A DNA stretch of 64,000 nt from Utricularia gibba (Eukaryota; Streptophyta; Magnoliopsida; Lamiales; Lentibulariaceae). This document shows positions 1 through 10,823 of the stretch, piece after piece (positions within the stretch are counted from its first letter, which is position 1; the number at the start of each line of letters is the position of its first letter). Below the pieces are notes generated by a model. The model worked only from the letters and a program-made list of their open reading frames with translations. It searched no databases and was not told where the DNA came from. The position numbers and the translations under genes were made by a program. The stretch covers positions 1,738,501 through 1,802,500 of the forward strand of contig NEEC01000014.1 in the NCBI GenBank assembly GCA_002189035.1, given 5' to 3'.

Positions 1-65
1 GAGCTAGAAAACACAACATTTGGAAGAGTATTTCTGAAACCCAAAAATAACTCATGTTTTTACAG

Positions 66-228
66 AGCCTTGAGCGATCTACTTCGGAAGCCCGAGGCTC
101 CAAGAGAAGCAGTCATAGGGCCTAGAGGATATGGGTCAGAACTGGTGAATTGGATGTGTGTGCATCTCTTGAAAGAAGCCAGTGCAGAGTATGCTGTTTT
201 CTTTGAGAAATGCTCCCTTGGCAAATAG
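66..228 (+). CDS. 3' terminal exon of an unrecognised gene (partial)
   Basis: A poly-T tract and CAG at 56-65 precede an open stretch that ends at TAG 226-228. It starts with the last base of a split codon and encodes 53 residues rich in Leu, Glu and Ala, with Trp-Met-Cys near the middle and a Cys-Ser-Leu-Gly-Lys end. Everything upstream lies outside the window, so family and function cannot be judged. The splice acceptor, reading phase and stop fit a final exon. I do not recognise the protein. Bases 1-65 look like the end of the preceding intron. Confidence 0.5.
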
Positions 229-975
229 AAACTACAATTGCCTTCGGGTCGTGGCGGCATTCATGAGGTACAAGGAGAATGCTTCAAGGGCGAAGCAAAA
301 GGCAAAATCTTGTAACTGTTGGGGACTGAGATCAGTCCGATTCTATTATATATTTGTTGTATTATGTGTATCCAACATATTACACTGAAAGTGAGGATTA
401 CGAAATGGCGATTGATAGATTGATACATGTAAGAAAAACAACAAAGAAATAGTCTTTCGACTTGGGTATAACTGCTTAAACCTGATGGGAAGACCACAGG
501 CCTGTGGTCTCTTTTTCGAGTGTTTTTTTTAAAGATTTGGGTCCCTTTTTCACTTTTGGCCGGCCGGCCGCCCTGTTGACAAAAGATGTTGGATTGGATC
601 AGCAGCTTGCTCTGCGTGTCTGCATCTTGACGAGGACAAGGAAATTCAAATGAAAAAGAACAATCAAGATCATCGGAAAGAAATCAAGATCGTGTTTTCA
701 GCTGGTGCGTCACTCTTTTTCGATCATGGTCTTCTAATTTTTCTTCTCTTTCTCTGCGTAACTGGAGGTGGGGTTATGGGATACTGATTTGTCCTTGTTT
801 CCATTGTTATTTTTGGGCATTGGGAGAACTGGGTGATCTTGAATTCGCATCTTCACACTTGTTTCTAGATGATCTTCTCGATCATGTCTCTGCGATGCAG
901 AACATTACAAGACATTCTTAAGGAGCTGGGTCGCAGATTTTGAGAGCATTGCTCATTGGCGCGAGTAGAAGAAAA
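229..975. other. intergenic: 3' UTR of the first gene and leader of the next
   Basis: No convincing coding exon is seen. The left part should hold the 3' UTR of the partial gene. The right part, from about 590, is a purine-rich leader that may contain a 5' UTR intron before the ATG at 976. Confidence 0.4.
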
Positions 976-3900
976 ATGGATAGCAAGGGAGTGGGTATTG
1001 TAGTTAAGATGATGAAAGGTGCAGCCTTTGCTATCAGGTTATGCTTTCGAAAAGTTTGTGATCATCCGCTCCTTGTGGGCATGCTATGTTTCTTGATTTA
1101 TCTGTACGTATCATTTCCACTCTTTTTCTCATGGTTGTTGGCCGTTTCCCCTGTCCTTGTGTGTACTGCCATTTTGCTTGGAGTACTTTTGAGTTATGGT
1201 GAACCGAATTTCCCTCAAGTACATGTCGAAGAGAGGAAAACTCATGACTCGGCTGCAGTGAAAATTGGGCTGACAAAGGATTCTTCTATCGGTGAGGAAA
1301 GTGAAGGGTTATATATAGAGAGACTTAGCAAGGAACCAATTATGCAATCCGATTATAGGTTTGGTGGTGATATTGGAGAGGAATATTCCAGTGATGCAGA
1401 TTTCGTGGCCAAGGAAAGGTCACAAGAAGTTGATTTCAGTGATATTGAAAGCATTGGTGCAAAAGTTGAGGTCGATGATCTACGGTGCAAAGATGGCGAT
1501 AGTGAGAGTGCAGCTTTGGACAATGATTATGGCTTTGTGAAGTTGAATGATGAGCCTGAGTCAGGTGATGAGAAATCTGAATGTGATTCGTTTGACTCCG
1601 AGAGAGTAAATGTTGATTCTCTTGATTCTCTTCCTCGATCCCCATGGAGAAGATTTGAAGAGGTGGGTGATGAAGAGATAGAAGTGCTCGTTGAGAAGCA
1701 TCAGAGAGAGGAAGAGGAAGAGGAGGAGGACGATGCGTATGACTCAGAGAGCGATCATGCTGAGGGGTCCTCTCCGGATGCTTCCATGGCTGACATTTTG
1801 CCGATGCTCGATGAGCTCCACCCCTTATTAGATGAAGAGACTCCTCAACCTATTGAGGTGGCTCATGGAGACTCTGATGCAGCATCAGAGAGATCATCGA
1901 AATTGAGCTCTACTGGTAACTCGGATGCAGAGATAGAAAATCACGAAGACTTGGAAGTTGCAGATGAAGAGAATGAAGATGTTCAAGGAGAAAATGAAGA
2001 GCAGACAAAATCTGCCATAACTTGGACAGAAGAGGACCAGAAGAATCTCATGGATCTTGGAAGTTCAGAGATTGAAAGGAATCAAAGGTTGGAGAATTTG
2101 ATCATGAGGAGGAGAGCCAGGAAAACTATCAGTATTCATGAAAGGAACTTGATAGACTTGGAGACATACAGTATTCCCTATGGGATTGCTCCCATTTCAA
2201 CAAAAAGACAAAATCCCTTTGATGTACCTAATGATCTTGTTGATAGTTCTGGTCTACCTCATGTACCTGGCTCAGCTCCTTCTGTCTTGTTAAATAGGCG
2301 GAATCCGTTCGACATTCCTTATGACTCAGGTGAGGAGAAGCCTAATCTTGGAGCAGATGATTTCCATGAGGAGTTTATGACACTTCATCCAAAGGATCCA
2401 GTTTTCAGAAGGCACGAGAGTTTTAATGTTGGTCCATCCATTTTTGCACTCAACAGGCAGGAAGCCAAGATGCGTCCTTATTTTGTTCCAGAGCGGACTT
2501 TTGGTGAAGATTCTTCTTCCTATTCTTCATTTCAGAGACAGTTGAGTGAAATTTCCGAGTCCAAGGTGAGCTCTATCCCTGAAACTGAGTCACCTGGTTC
2601 GGTTGAGGATATGGAAGAGAAAAGCCTTGAGGCAGAGGCAGAGGCAGAAGGGAAAGAAGTTACTGATGCACATATCATTTCTCTAGTTGCAGAGGATGAG
2701 ATCCCGGTAATGGATGCAGTCATTAAGGAGTTACCATCAACAGAACCGGTGCTTATTTCCCGACTTGGAGAAGTATCAGAAGATGTGCAAGGCCTCGAGA
2801 TGGCTGATGTTACTGAGCATGTTGGCCATGGAAGTCAGTCTTCATCTGCTTCTGATGATGAAGATTCATCAGAGGCAGCTCCATTTCAAGAGACGGTCAC
2901 TAAAGCATATCATGGTCAGCAAGATAATGTCATACAATCTATCGCGGTCTCAGAATCTGTTTTTATCCATTCAAGCTCTTCATCTATTTCAGAAGAAAGA
3001 GAGAGGGTCATTGATGAAAAAGAAAGTGGACCTGCAATTTTTGTGCAGGAAAGAGATGTTCCTGCTGAAGAGCGAGTTATTGATATCCAAGCTCCGGTAA
3101 ATATTGCAAGTGTATGTGCTGAAGATACTCAACAAAGAGAGCCAATTTATGATTCCAGCCCCCGAGAAGTCAGCAAGAGCTTGTCATCATCTTCAATGTC
3201 TTCTGATGTCCATCTGGAAGTGGATAATGGATTGCCTCCTGTATCAGTTAATGGAACATTGACGGTTGTTGAGAAGAGGAGTGAAGAGAACACTCAACAG
3301 GTAAAGGCAGAAGTTGATTGCAGGGATGAGGGGTACCCTGAGTCAAGAATTACAAATTCAGAAAATGAATCCAATCCGGCTATTCTTGGTGTCGTCATTC
3401 CAAGAGAGAGTGAAAACATGGGCAGTGCTTTTTCAGAGGTTGGTGACAGATCCAAAAGTGAAAGTATTTCTGCTCATATTAATCAGGCTATGCCCACTTC
3501 AATAGTTCAAACCGGATCATCTTTTGAAGCACCAGGAGAGGCAAGTCTCATGGATAATCATGAATCACGCATAGTTACTAACTCAATAACCGATAGTAAT
3601 GTTCAGAGTCTGGATGTTCAACTTGATAAGAAACCACCACTCTCTGAAAAAGATTGTGCAGAAGTTGGTGTCCAGCCATTTGAAAGGGAAGCGAGTGAAG
3701 ATGCCATCAAGTCACCAAATTCTGATGCAGATGTTTACCATGAAGCTTCAGAAAAGTTTGTCACTACACCTTCTGCCAAAGGAAATATCTCACTCTTTTA
3801 TGACAAGGCATTACTCGGACATAGATTTATTCATCTGAACGAACGTAAGGTTAGTTAATATTCTCATGAAAACCGAACATGTCGTTTCCATTTTCTTGGC

Positions 3901-4576
3901 ACGAAGTTGTAATGGATGCATATTCTTAACCTCTATGTGAGATTTTTTTTTTCACATTCCTGACCTATGAAATGCAGGCATCTTCCGAAGCTGTTCCATC
4001 AAATCAGAAATCTGATTTTCCCCTTATCCAAGAGCTTGATCAAGACCTCTCATTAAATGGCAACCCCCATTGAGTCCTGACTCCATTTCCTTTCCTTCAG
4101 CAGTCTCGGATATGACTAATTCTCATATGGATCTTCAGACAGCAGTCAATGACACAGATCGAATTACAGAAATTGATGGTCTGTTGTCTGAGCTTGACCA
4201 TGTTGGGGACTTCAGCATCAAACAACACATGCCAAGTTCAAGTGTATCTGAGAAACAGTGTGATACTATCGAGGGCTCACTCATTGCTGGGACGGCAACT
4301 TCAGAAGGTGCAAATTTACCAGTGGATCAAGAGTTAGATGGTGCTGACAAGGATAAAGGACTGAAACTGAAGCCTGATGTCAATCAAATAGAAGAGGTAG
4401 CTTCTTCCGAGGTGAAATCAGCCAGTCTCCCAGTATCCGCGGATTCTGACCAGGAAGTCAGAAGTCCAAAGGAATCACATTCAGCTTCAACGCCCTCTAA
4501 GGCAAATGGAAAAAGCTCTACTTCAATCTCAAGTAGCAGCTCCGATTCAAATTCAAGTGATTCGGACAACGATTGA
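976..4576 (+). CDS. large acidic membrane-anchored protein of unknown function; frame broken near 3' end
   Basis: Exon 1 is 976-3849 and exon 2 starts at 3978 after a CAG acceptor. The ATG at 976 opens 958 codons. Residues about 35-78 contain two adjacent hydrophobic segments, followed by a very long Glu/Asp/Ser-rich region. A conserved-looking core at about residues 375-540 has an Arg-Arg-Arg-Ala-Arg-Lys motif and two Asn-Pro-Phe-Asp repeats. This matches a plant-specific family I know only as uncharacterised transmembrane proteins (for example Arabidopsis At5g17910). In exon 2 the frame from exon 1 ends at TGA 4071-4073. A different frame is open from about 4040 to the stop at 4574-4576 and encodes an acidic Ser/Asp-rich tail. 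One extra base in the C5 run 4064-4068 would join them, giving about 1157 residues. I infer a sequence error or a recent 1-bp deletion. Confidence 0.75.
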
Positions 4577-5311
4577 GAATTCTACAACTATCCATATCCT
4601 CCATTCTGTTCTTCCTTATTTATTTTTGTTGAACTTTGTGTGTGCCATTTGTTCGAAAGGCAAGGTTTTGCGTCTTCAGGAATGCGTTTTCTTCTGAGTT
4701 CTTGAAGATGAGGTTTGGAAATTCTTTTTCTTCCCAGAGGAAAAGTCATCTCTTGGTCACATCAAGTTTTTGCTGTTACCCCGGACTTTGAGACCCTGTG
4801 TGCATTGCATTGCCGGAGGTTGGACATTTCTCTTGTGCATATGAATGAAACTGGACTCTTGCCTCTCTTTGTCACTACTCTGTTTTACAAAAGTAAGTTG
4901 AGTTTATAGCTCACAAACTAAAAAGCTCAAGTCTTCAAATCTGCAATCCCCAAGGGGGGGGTGGAAAAACATCGACAAGATTTCACCTTTCACTGGTTTT
5001 TCGACCATTTCTTTCCACACAAACTAGTGCAGAGCCCCTCTTCCTTCTGTTCTCCCGAAACGACGTCGTCCACATTCTCTTCCACGCTGCTCACCTTCCC
5101 GTAGTGCTGTTGGCTGCCGAGTGGGAAGTGGGGAGATGAAGTATCCAATAAATATCTGGAGCTGTCAACGTACCAGTGCGAGTACTCTATTCTTTTTTCT
5201 TTAATTTATTTATGTTTTAATTCGAAGCGAAAGAGAAAAAGAGGTTTGGCCCAGAGCAGAGACTGTAGACAGCCAACCGAGAGATATCCCTCGAGTTCAG
5301 CCTAGCTAAAA
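4577..5311. other. intergenic with 3' UTR and calmodulin promoter/leader
   Basis: No coding exon is supported. The first part is T-rich and fits the 3' UTR of the upstream gene. A G8 run lies at about 4954-4961. The part after about 5000 is the likely promoter and 5' UTR of calmodulin. Confidence 0.45.
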
Positions 5312-6248
5312 ATGGCGGATCAACTCACCGATGACCAGATCTCTGAGTTCAAGGAAGCATTCAGCCTTTTCGACAAGGATGGCGACGGTAGAATCCGACT
5401 TTTTTTCACTTTTGTTTGAATTTTCTCGTCAGATCTGACTGAGTGCATTTCAGTTTTTTTTTTTTTTTTGGATTGGGGGTGCTACCTTGTGTACTGGTCA
5501 TTTTGTTTTTGTTAATTCGTTCATAGATTTCAGAGTTTTCCCTGGAACTGAAAGGTGTCTGCCATTGTTTGTGTGAATTAGCAGCTAGGACTATTTGCAA
5601 ATGATTCTTATTGTCTTGCTAATGAAGTGCCTGCTTTGTATCCCTAGCCTTAGTTGTATTTTCTGTTACTAGGCAATGGATCATGTATTCAAAATTCTAT
5701 TTTTTGGATCGGTACAATTGTTTAAAATCGAAACACACCTGAACACTACAAACAGTAGGGATGAATGAATTCTTGGGATCATAAGTGGAAAAACCGACTT
5801 GTGTTTTTGAGATTGATGGATTGATTTTGGGATAAATATATGAAGCATCACTGACCCTGGACGTTTCTGGACAGGTTGCATCACCACCAAGGAACTTGGA
5901 ACAGTGATGAGGTCCTTGGGGCAGAATCCAACTGAGGCCGAGCTGCAGGATATGATCAATGAAGTGGATGCAGATGGCAATGGTACCATTGACTTCCCAG
6001 AATTTCTGAACCTCATGGCGAGGAAAATGAAGGATACTGACTCCGATGAGGAGCTAAAGGAGGCATTCCGTGTGTTTGACAAGGATCAAAATGGCTTCAT
6101 CTCGGCTGCTGAGCTGCGCCATGTCATGACAAACCTTGGAGAGAAGCTGACTGATGAGGAAGTGGATGAAATGATCAGGGAAGCAGATGTTGATGGTGAT
6201 GGGCAAATCAATTATGAAGAGTTTGTCAAGATCATGATGGCCAAGTGA
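5312..6248 (+). CDS. CAM: calmodulin
   Basis: Two exons, 5312-5387 and 5875-6248, encode a 149-residue protein, the standard length. The single intron splits the Gly codon in the first EF-hand loop, the usual place in plant calmodulin genes. Four EF-hand loops are visible at about residues 21-32, 57-68, 94-105 and 130-141, each with Asp at position 1 and Glu at position 12. Cys27 in the first loop is the plant hallmark. The C-terminus is Met-Met-Ala-Lys. Calmodulin is the cytosolic/nuclear calcium sensor that binds amphipathic helices in many targets. Two other genes here, the VQ protein and CIP111, belong to families with calmodulin-binding members. Confidence 0.98.
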
Positions 6249-6829
6249 GTTGAGATGGAGCCTTTTTTTCAGGGACTGAAACCTTTCTTGATGAGTTTTG
6301 CTCTTCTGGCCCCCTTGTTGTCCCATCTCAGGAACTGTAGAGTTTATGTTCTTGTGCTCTCTCTTATCAGTCTTATCATCAGTTTGGGAATGACATTCAT
6401 TATGCCGTTAACTCCATATTTCTTCACCATTTCTTGCTGGAATCAGGAACATGGTGCCTTGATCTCACCACTGTAGGGATGTCATTTTGGAGTCAAAAAA
6501 ATGTCGTTCAAGTAACATTTTCGCCAACCAAATATGGTTTTTACATAAGCTCAAGGGGCACGTTTGCTTTAGAGTTGCTTAAGTTTTTTGATTGTCGAGT
6601 CAATCATTTCAAATTTCAAACATAAACACGATGACAAATAAGGATTATTGCAGCAGATTCAAGCAACAGATAGTGTGATGCATTATGCCATCATTACACT
6701 TCCCAAACAGTATGCTAAAATTTGCATCTTAAGAAATGATAAAGAAGGATTATTGCCAAAAGTCTGAAACAAAACAAGTTCCTCAAACCACGAGGAAATA
6801 GTTGGAGCGGTTATTCTCTATGGGAGCAG
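6249..6829. other. convergent 3' UTRs of calmodulin and COX5C
   Basis: This stretch lies between two convergent genes. It holds T-rich 3' UTR sequence from calmodulin and, on the right, the 3' UTR of the minus-strand COX5C gene. No further gene is seen. Confidence 0.5.
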
Positions 6830-7024
6830 TTAATCCTCTGCCGCAACCACACTGACTTCACCCTTATCGTACATATCATAAAACTCCTTGGTTTTCCTCT
6901 GCAGATTCCAGTGGTACATCTTCCACACGCTTCCAGCAGCAATCCCCAGTGTTATACCAATGAGTATCTCCTTCACCACACTTGGACCTTTCAAAGTAGC
7001 ATGAGCAACTCTAGAGCCAGCCAT
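6830..7024 (-). CDS. COX5C: cytochrome c oxidase subunit 5C
   Basis: A single uninterrupted 64-codon frame encodes a small basic protein with one transmembrane helix at about residues 18-37. The Ala-His-Ala-Thr-Leu-Lys-Gly-Pro-Ser-Val-Val-Lys-Glu start and the Trp-Lys-Met-x-His-Trp-Asn motif after the helix are typical of plant COX5C. It is a nuclear-encoded subunit of mitochondrial complex IV. Length and start agree with the family. An intron in the leader is likely: a good minus-strand donor lies near 7679 and a plausible acceptor just upstream of the ATG. Leader introns that boost expression are described for plant COX5C genes. Confidence 0.95.
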   Translation of the reverse strand: MAGSRVAHATLKGPSVVKEILIGITLGIAAGSVWKMYHWNLQRKTKEFYDMYDKGEVSVVAAED

Positions 7025-8443
7025 TTTACTTCACAAGGAAACCAGAATGACATTTCCAAAAATCAACTCCATGATAATAAGTAAAAACTAGCCAATGAAC
7101 AATCAGTACAAGTAGAGAACTCAGCTTTCTAGCATGGATGCTACTGCCAAAATGATCCCACCAACGTATATTTCCTACATCTCGATTAGTTAAGCGTAAA
7201 GAGTAAAATCCAAGACCATTGATTGTCACTGCTCATCCCAAAATAACCTATTTATCTAGCCTCCTGAATTCATTAAATCATAACTAAACATCATGTCACA
7301 TGCTGCATATACCTTAACCCAAAAAAAAAAAAAAAAAAAAAACGCTGTAGAGGCAAATTTGACGATCAATTGTTCTCTGGATGAGTCCATCTCAATGGAA
7401 CATCCATTTCCTTGCATCCTTTACCCCCTTCTTACATACTAACCATTAGCTAACCCTATCAACCACTTTTGACCCAATAACCGGTGGCTTGTAGAGAAGA
7501 TATAAACGCGATCGAATGTAAACAAGGAGCAAGGATGCTACCCATCAGTCACAAATCTCATGTCTGAACTCGAATACAAAAAAAAAAAAAAAAAAAATCA
7601 AACCACCACATACCCCGACACAATTGCCTCCCTTGGCAAAACGTAATCGGAATAACTCGAAATGGAAGCGGTGTCGTACCTTCTCCTACAAAACGCAGAA
7701 ACCCAGCGGAATCTGGAGCAAGCCCTTTTCAATAAAAAACTGCGATGGCGATGACGACAATTTTGAGATCTGTAAAAGCCCTATTCGGACCACTAGCCTT
7801 TCGAATGGATTTTCCGATACTTTATAAATATTAAATATTTATAATTATTAATAAATTATTTCCGCTTTATGTTGGTGCTATTTTGATGGCATACTATCTG
7901 GCGATGGCGCCTGGCTTCATTTGGAACGGTCGGAAAAGTTGGCGGAGACAATTTCCCTCGCTCTTCCGATTGCTGTTTATCGTTCACTCTCACTCCGGTA
8001 AAGCATCTCTAAGGAAAGATTCGGTGGCCTGGCATTTCCATATTTAGCAGACATATGGGGAGGAAGATCAGTAATATTCGCTGGTCTAGGTATCTGATTT
8101 TGTACGCCTAGGTCCTGTTTCTGTGCCATTTTTCGTTCCGGCTTCCATGATGTCGGGTTTGAAGTTATGGGAATCATAATTTCCATTGAAGAAGTGTTGA
8201 GATGCACAATGAGAACTTTTGATTCTGGGGCATCCTCTGCTCATAGTTCCCATTTTCCCCGTTCGTGTGTTCTATTGGCGGTTATTTAAGCTGTAGTTGA
8301 AAGAAAAGATTGTTTTTCTGTTTAGGTAACACTACCTTGTTTGGAATATCTCAGCATAAAAACTGAAAGTATGAGAACCATAAATTTTGGGTAGAGCTCT
8401 TAACATGATGATCTTCAGTCACTTGGCTTGACCACTTCCACAT
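7025..8443. other. COX5C leader and upstream sequence, poly-A tracts
   Basis: About 7030-7679 is the probable COX5C leader intron, and the untranslated first exon lies to its right (about 7680-7760). Two long A runs (about 7321-7342 and 7579-7597) and an AT-rich stretch near 7825-7860 are visible. From about 7870 to 8440 I find no gene. The N-terminal half of the GH51 pseudogene that follows is not detectable here. Confidence 0.4.
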
Positions 8444-10160
8444 CTTGCAGAGGATTTGGGGGCATTACCTGTATGGTTGTCCACTGGTACTCCGTTTTTT
8501 TTTTTTTTTTTGACATTTTTCTGTATACCCTTTCTTCAACAGCGTGTTGTATTTTTCAGTTTTCTGTGTTCAGTTGTATTTTTACTTCTTTTTAATTTTC
8601 AACTGTTCTCAGGAATCGCCCATGGGGAAAAAATTGATACTACTCTTACCTCACCTGTTGTACAGGTTAGATCAACTACCTTAACTAAACCTCCATTAAT
8701 TATTATCATTTCCTACAAAATTCTCAATTATGAATTTTGTGCATTCTACTTGTCAAACTTTCGGAGGCTTTGCATGGTATTGACCTCTGTAGGGGTCCTG
8801 GTACTGCAAAGTGACCTCTTTCCGAGCGACCATGCAACACCATGGACCCTTTGACCTGCATCATGTCGCAGTTAGTAACGAAGATTGTCCCTTCCTGCAT
8901 TACAAGGGTACGCCGTAGAATAGTTTTTCAGTTCTCAAGTGAGTTGAATAGAAGACATATAACTCCTGCCATCTCCTTACTCCGTGTAATTAATGCAAAA
9001 AGTTCTATCATGCTGTAAAAGAAACATATCTGGATATCAAAATTATTACAGCCTATGACGGTTCTTCAAAACCTCTAGCGTCCAGCCCATCTTTATGATT
9101 ACCACGTAATCGCGAACTTTGGAAATCTTTCAGCTGTCCCAATTACTTTTTTTGTCTCAATTTTTAACCCTACTGCATTTTCTATGATTACAGAGGTTTT
9201 GCAATTCAACTAGAATGTTTAATGCTGCCATATTTTTTATGCAAGCAATTTCACAGTTCTAGCTGCTCTTGCTGAAGCTGCTTTCCTGATTGGTTTGAAA
9301 GAAATAGCTAACTATATTCCGTTTCAATTAACAAAACCTCCTTTCTAAAAATCTGGTGGCTTTTAGATAACCATCATGTGCATGTCTTTTTCGCAGTCAT
9401 GCTGTGATGCCAGCCAGCTCTGTTTGTAAATGGAAACGACCAACGGTATGTTTGTCCAGGAGTCTTATCGAACCTTTGTTTCTTCAGGTTCTCATCTGAA
9501 TAACGAAGCACAGGTCTTTCCTTTGTTCAGATGCTCTCCACCTTTGTTTTCAACTCATTCTAGGCATATGGGATCCCGATTTATTGGATGCAGCACTTCT
9601 TAATCAAATCAAACGGTGCCATGCTTCTCAGTTCTCGCCTTGAATTCAACCCTTCAAAAAAGCTCATTGTTTCTGCCATAACTTTGAAAAGCTCCGTTGC
9701 GGAATAACATCTTAAAATCAACGCCCGCTTCTAGATTTTCCAGAAAAGGAGCCCCTTCTTCACATTCAGCAACTCATGTTACATGAATCATCATGCAGGT
9801 GGTGAACTATGGTTCTAATACAGTGAAGCTCCAGGTATCCATCCCATGTTTGCATGAAAACACTACAGAAGCCTTCACGGTTACAAGGACTGTACTGGAA
9901 TCCTACGATGTGATGGATGAGAATTCTTTTTCCCACTCCAGCAAGTTGAGCATTTTCTTATTTTCTTTTCTTTTTTTTGTGTTTTTTGCTGGGCTGACGT
10001 TCGATTTTTTTTTTTTTTCTTACAGGTAGTACCAGTGCAGTCAGTTATCGAAAATCTAGTCATGAAATGGAGTTTTTAGTTTCTTCATATTCACTAACTT
10101 CATTTGCCTTGGTGCCTTCAGACGAGGTGAAGATAATTGGGTCCTGGTGTATTCAGCAGC
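8444..10160 (+). pseudogene. decayed GH51 alpha-L-arabinofuranosidase copy
   Basis: The segment matches, in order and orientation, exons 8-11 and 13-17 of the intact gene downstream. Matching blocks are about 8444-8489 (exon 8), 8613-8665 (exon 9, identical length of 53 bases), 8764-8907 (exon 10, one base short), 8986-9105 (exon 11), 9257-9307 (second half of exon 13), 9397-9445 (exon 14), 9560-9706 (exon 15), 9799-9940 (exon 16) and 10060-10160 (exon 17). The first seven exons, exon 12 and the half of exon 13 with the nucleophile Glu are not found. The acceptors before the exon 8- and exon 10-like blocks read AT and CG where AG is needed, and stops and frameshifts occur. This is a 5'-truncated, non-functional tandem copy. 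Confidence 0.85.
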
Positions 10161-10823
10161 AGCAGATTAGAAGTACTCGTTTTGTTTTAACTAATCAGCA
10201 TTGAGTTGTGCCCATCCCCATTCCCATTGGCTTAACCTAATAAATGGCATCCAACTGGTATATTATTGGTTTTTAGGTCGGCCCCTTGCTTTTTCTTAAG
10301 GCTTGAGACCATTTGAAGGCACAATCATAATGTCATTGAAATAATATTGTCAATTAGTCTGCGCCATATGAAAGATCAACACGTTTGTCTCTTCCAGATC
10401 ACATCTTTTTGGAATCTGCGTCAGACCCATGTTCTCTGTAGCGCAGAAAACTCCAAAACCAGTAAAATGCTTGCTGGCTGGCTATATTTGTTTGCATCTC
10501 CTTGAGTGGATGAATTTGTGGGAAATGTGCAGTGTCCGTGATTCTTTTTTAAGTTGGGATGTGAATAATCCGTCATTCGATTTTCAATGCTTCTGCTTCT
10601 TTCATGAAAAACCTCAATAATTACGCACACCCATATGAGAAGGATTCTTTTTCACTAAAGTATGTGTCTGCATCGAGAACTTGTGAATGAAGGCCATGTG
10701 AAGATGGCACATTTCTAATTGTGATGTTGTTTTGTTGCCTTTTTTGAGCAGATCTGTGACTCATACGTTTCCTATTAAATAAGAGATGGAACACTGAAAT
10801 CAACTGGTGTTGTGAAGGAAGCA
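10161..10823. other. spacer and leader of the intact GH51 gene
   Basis: No coding exon is supported. A TTTTTTGAGCAG-type acceptor near 10750 suggests that the leader of the downstream gene contains an intron. Confidence 0.35.

Noticed and set aside
9793-10029. Small independent gene of 78 codons
   Set aside because: It is the exon 16-like block of the GH51 pseudogene followed by intron-like T-rich sequence.
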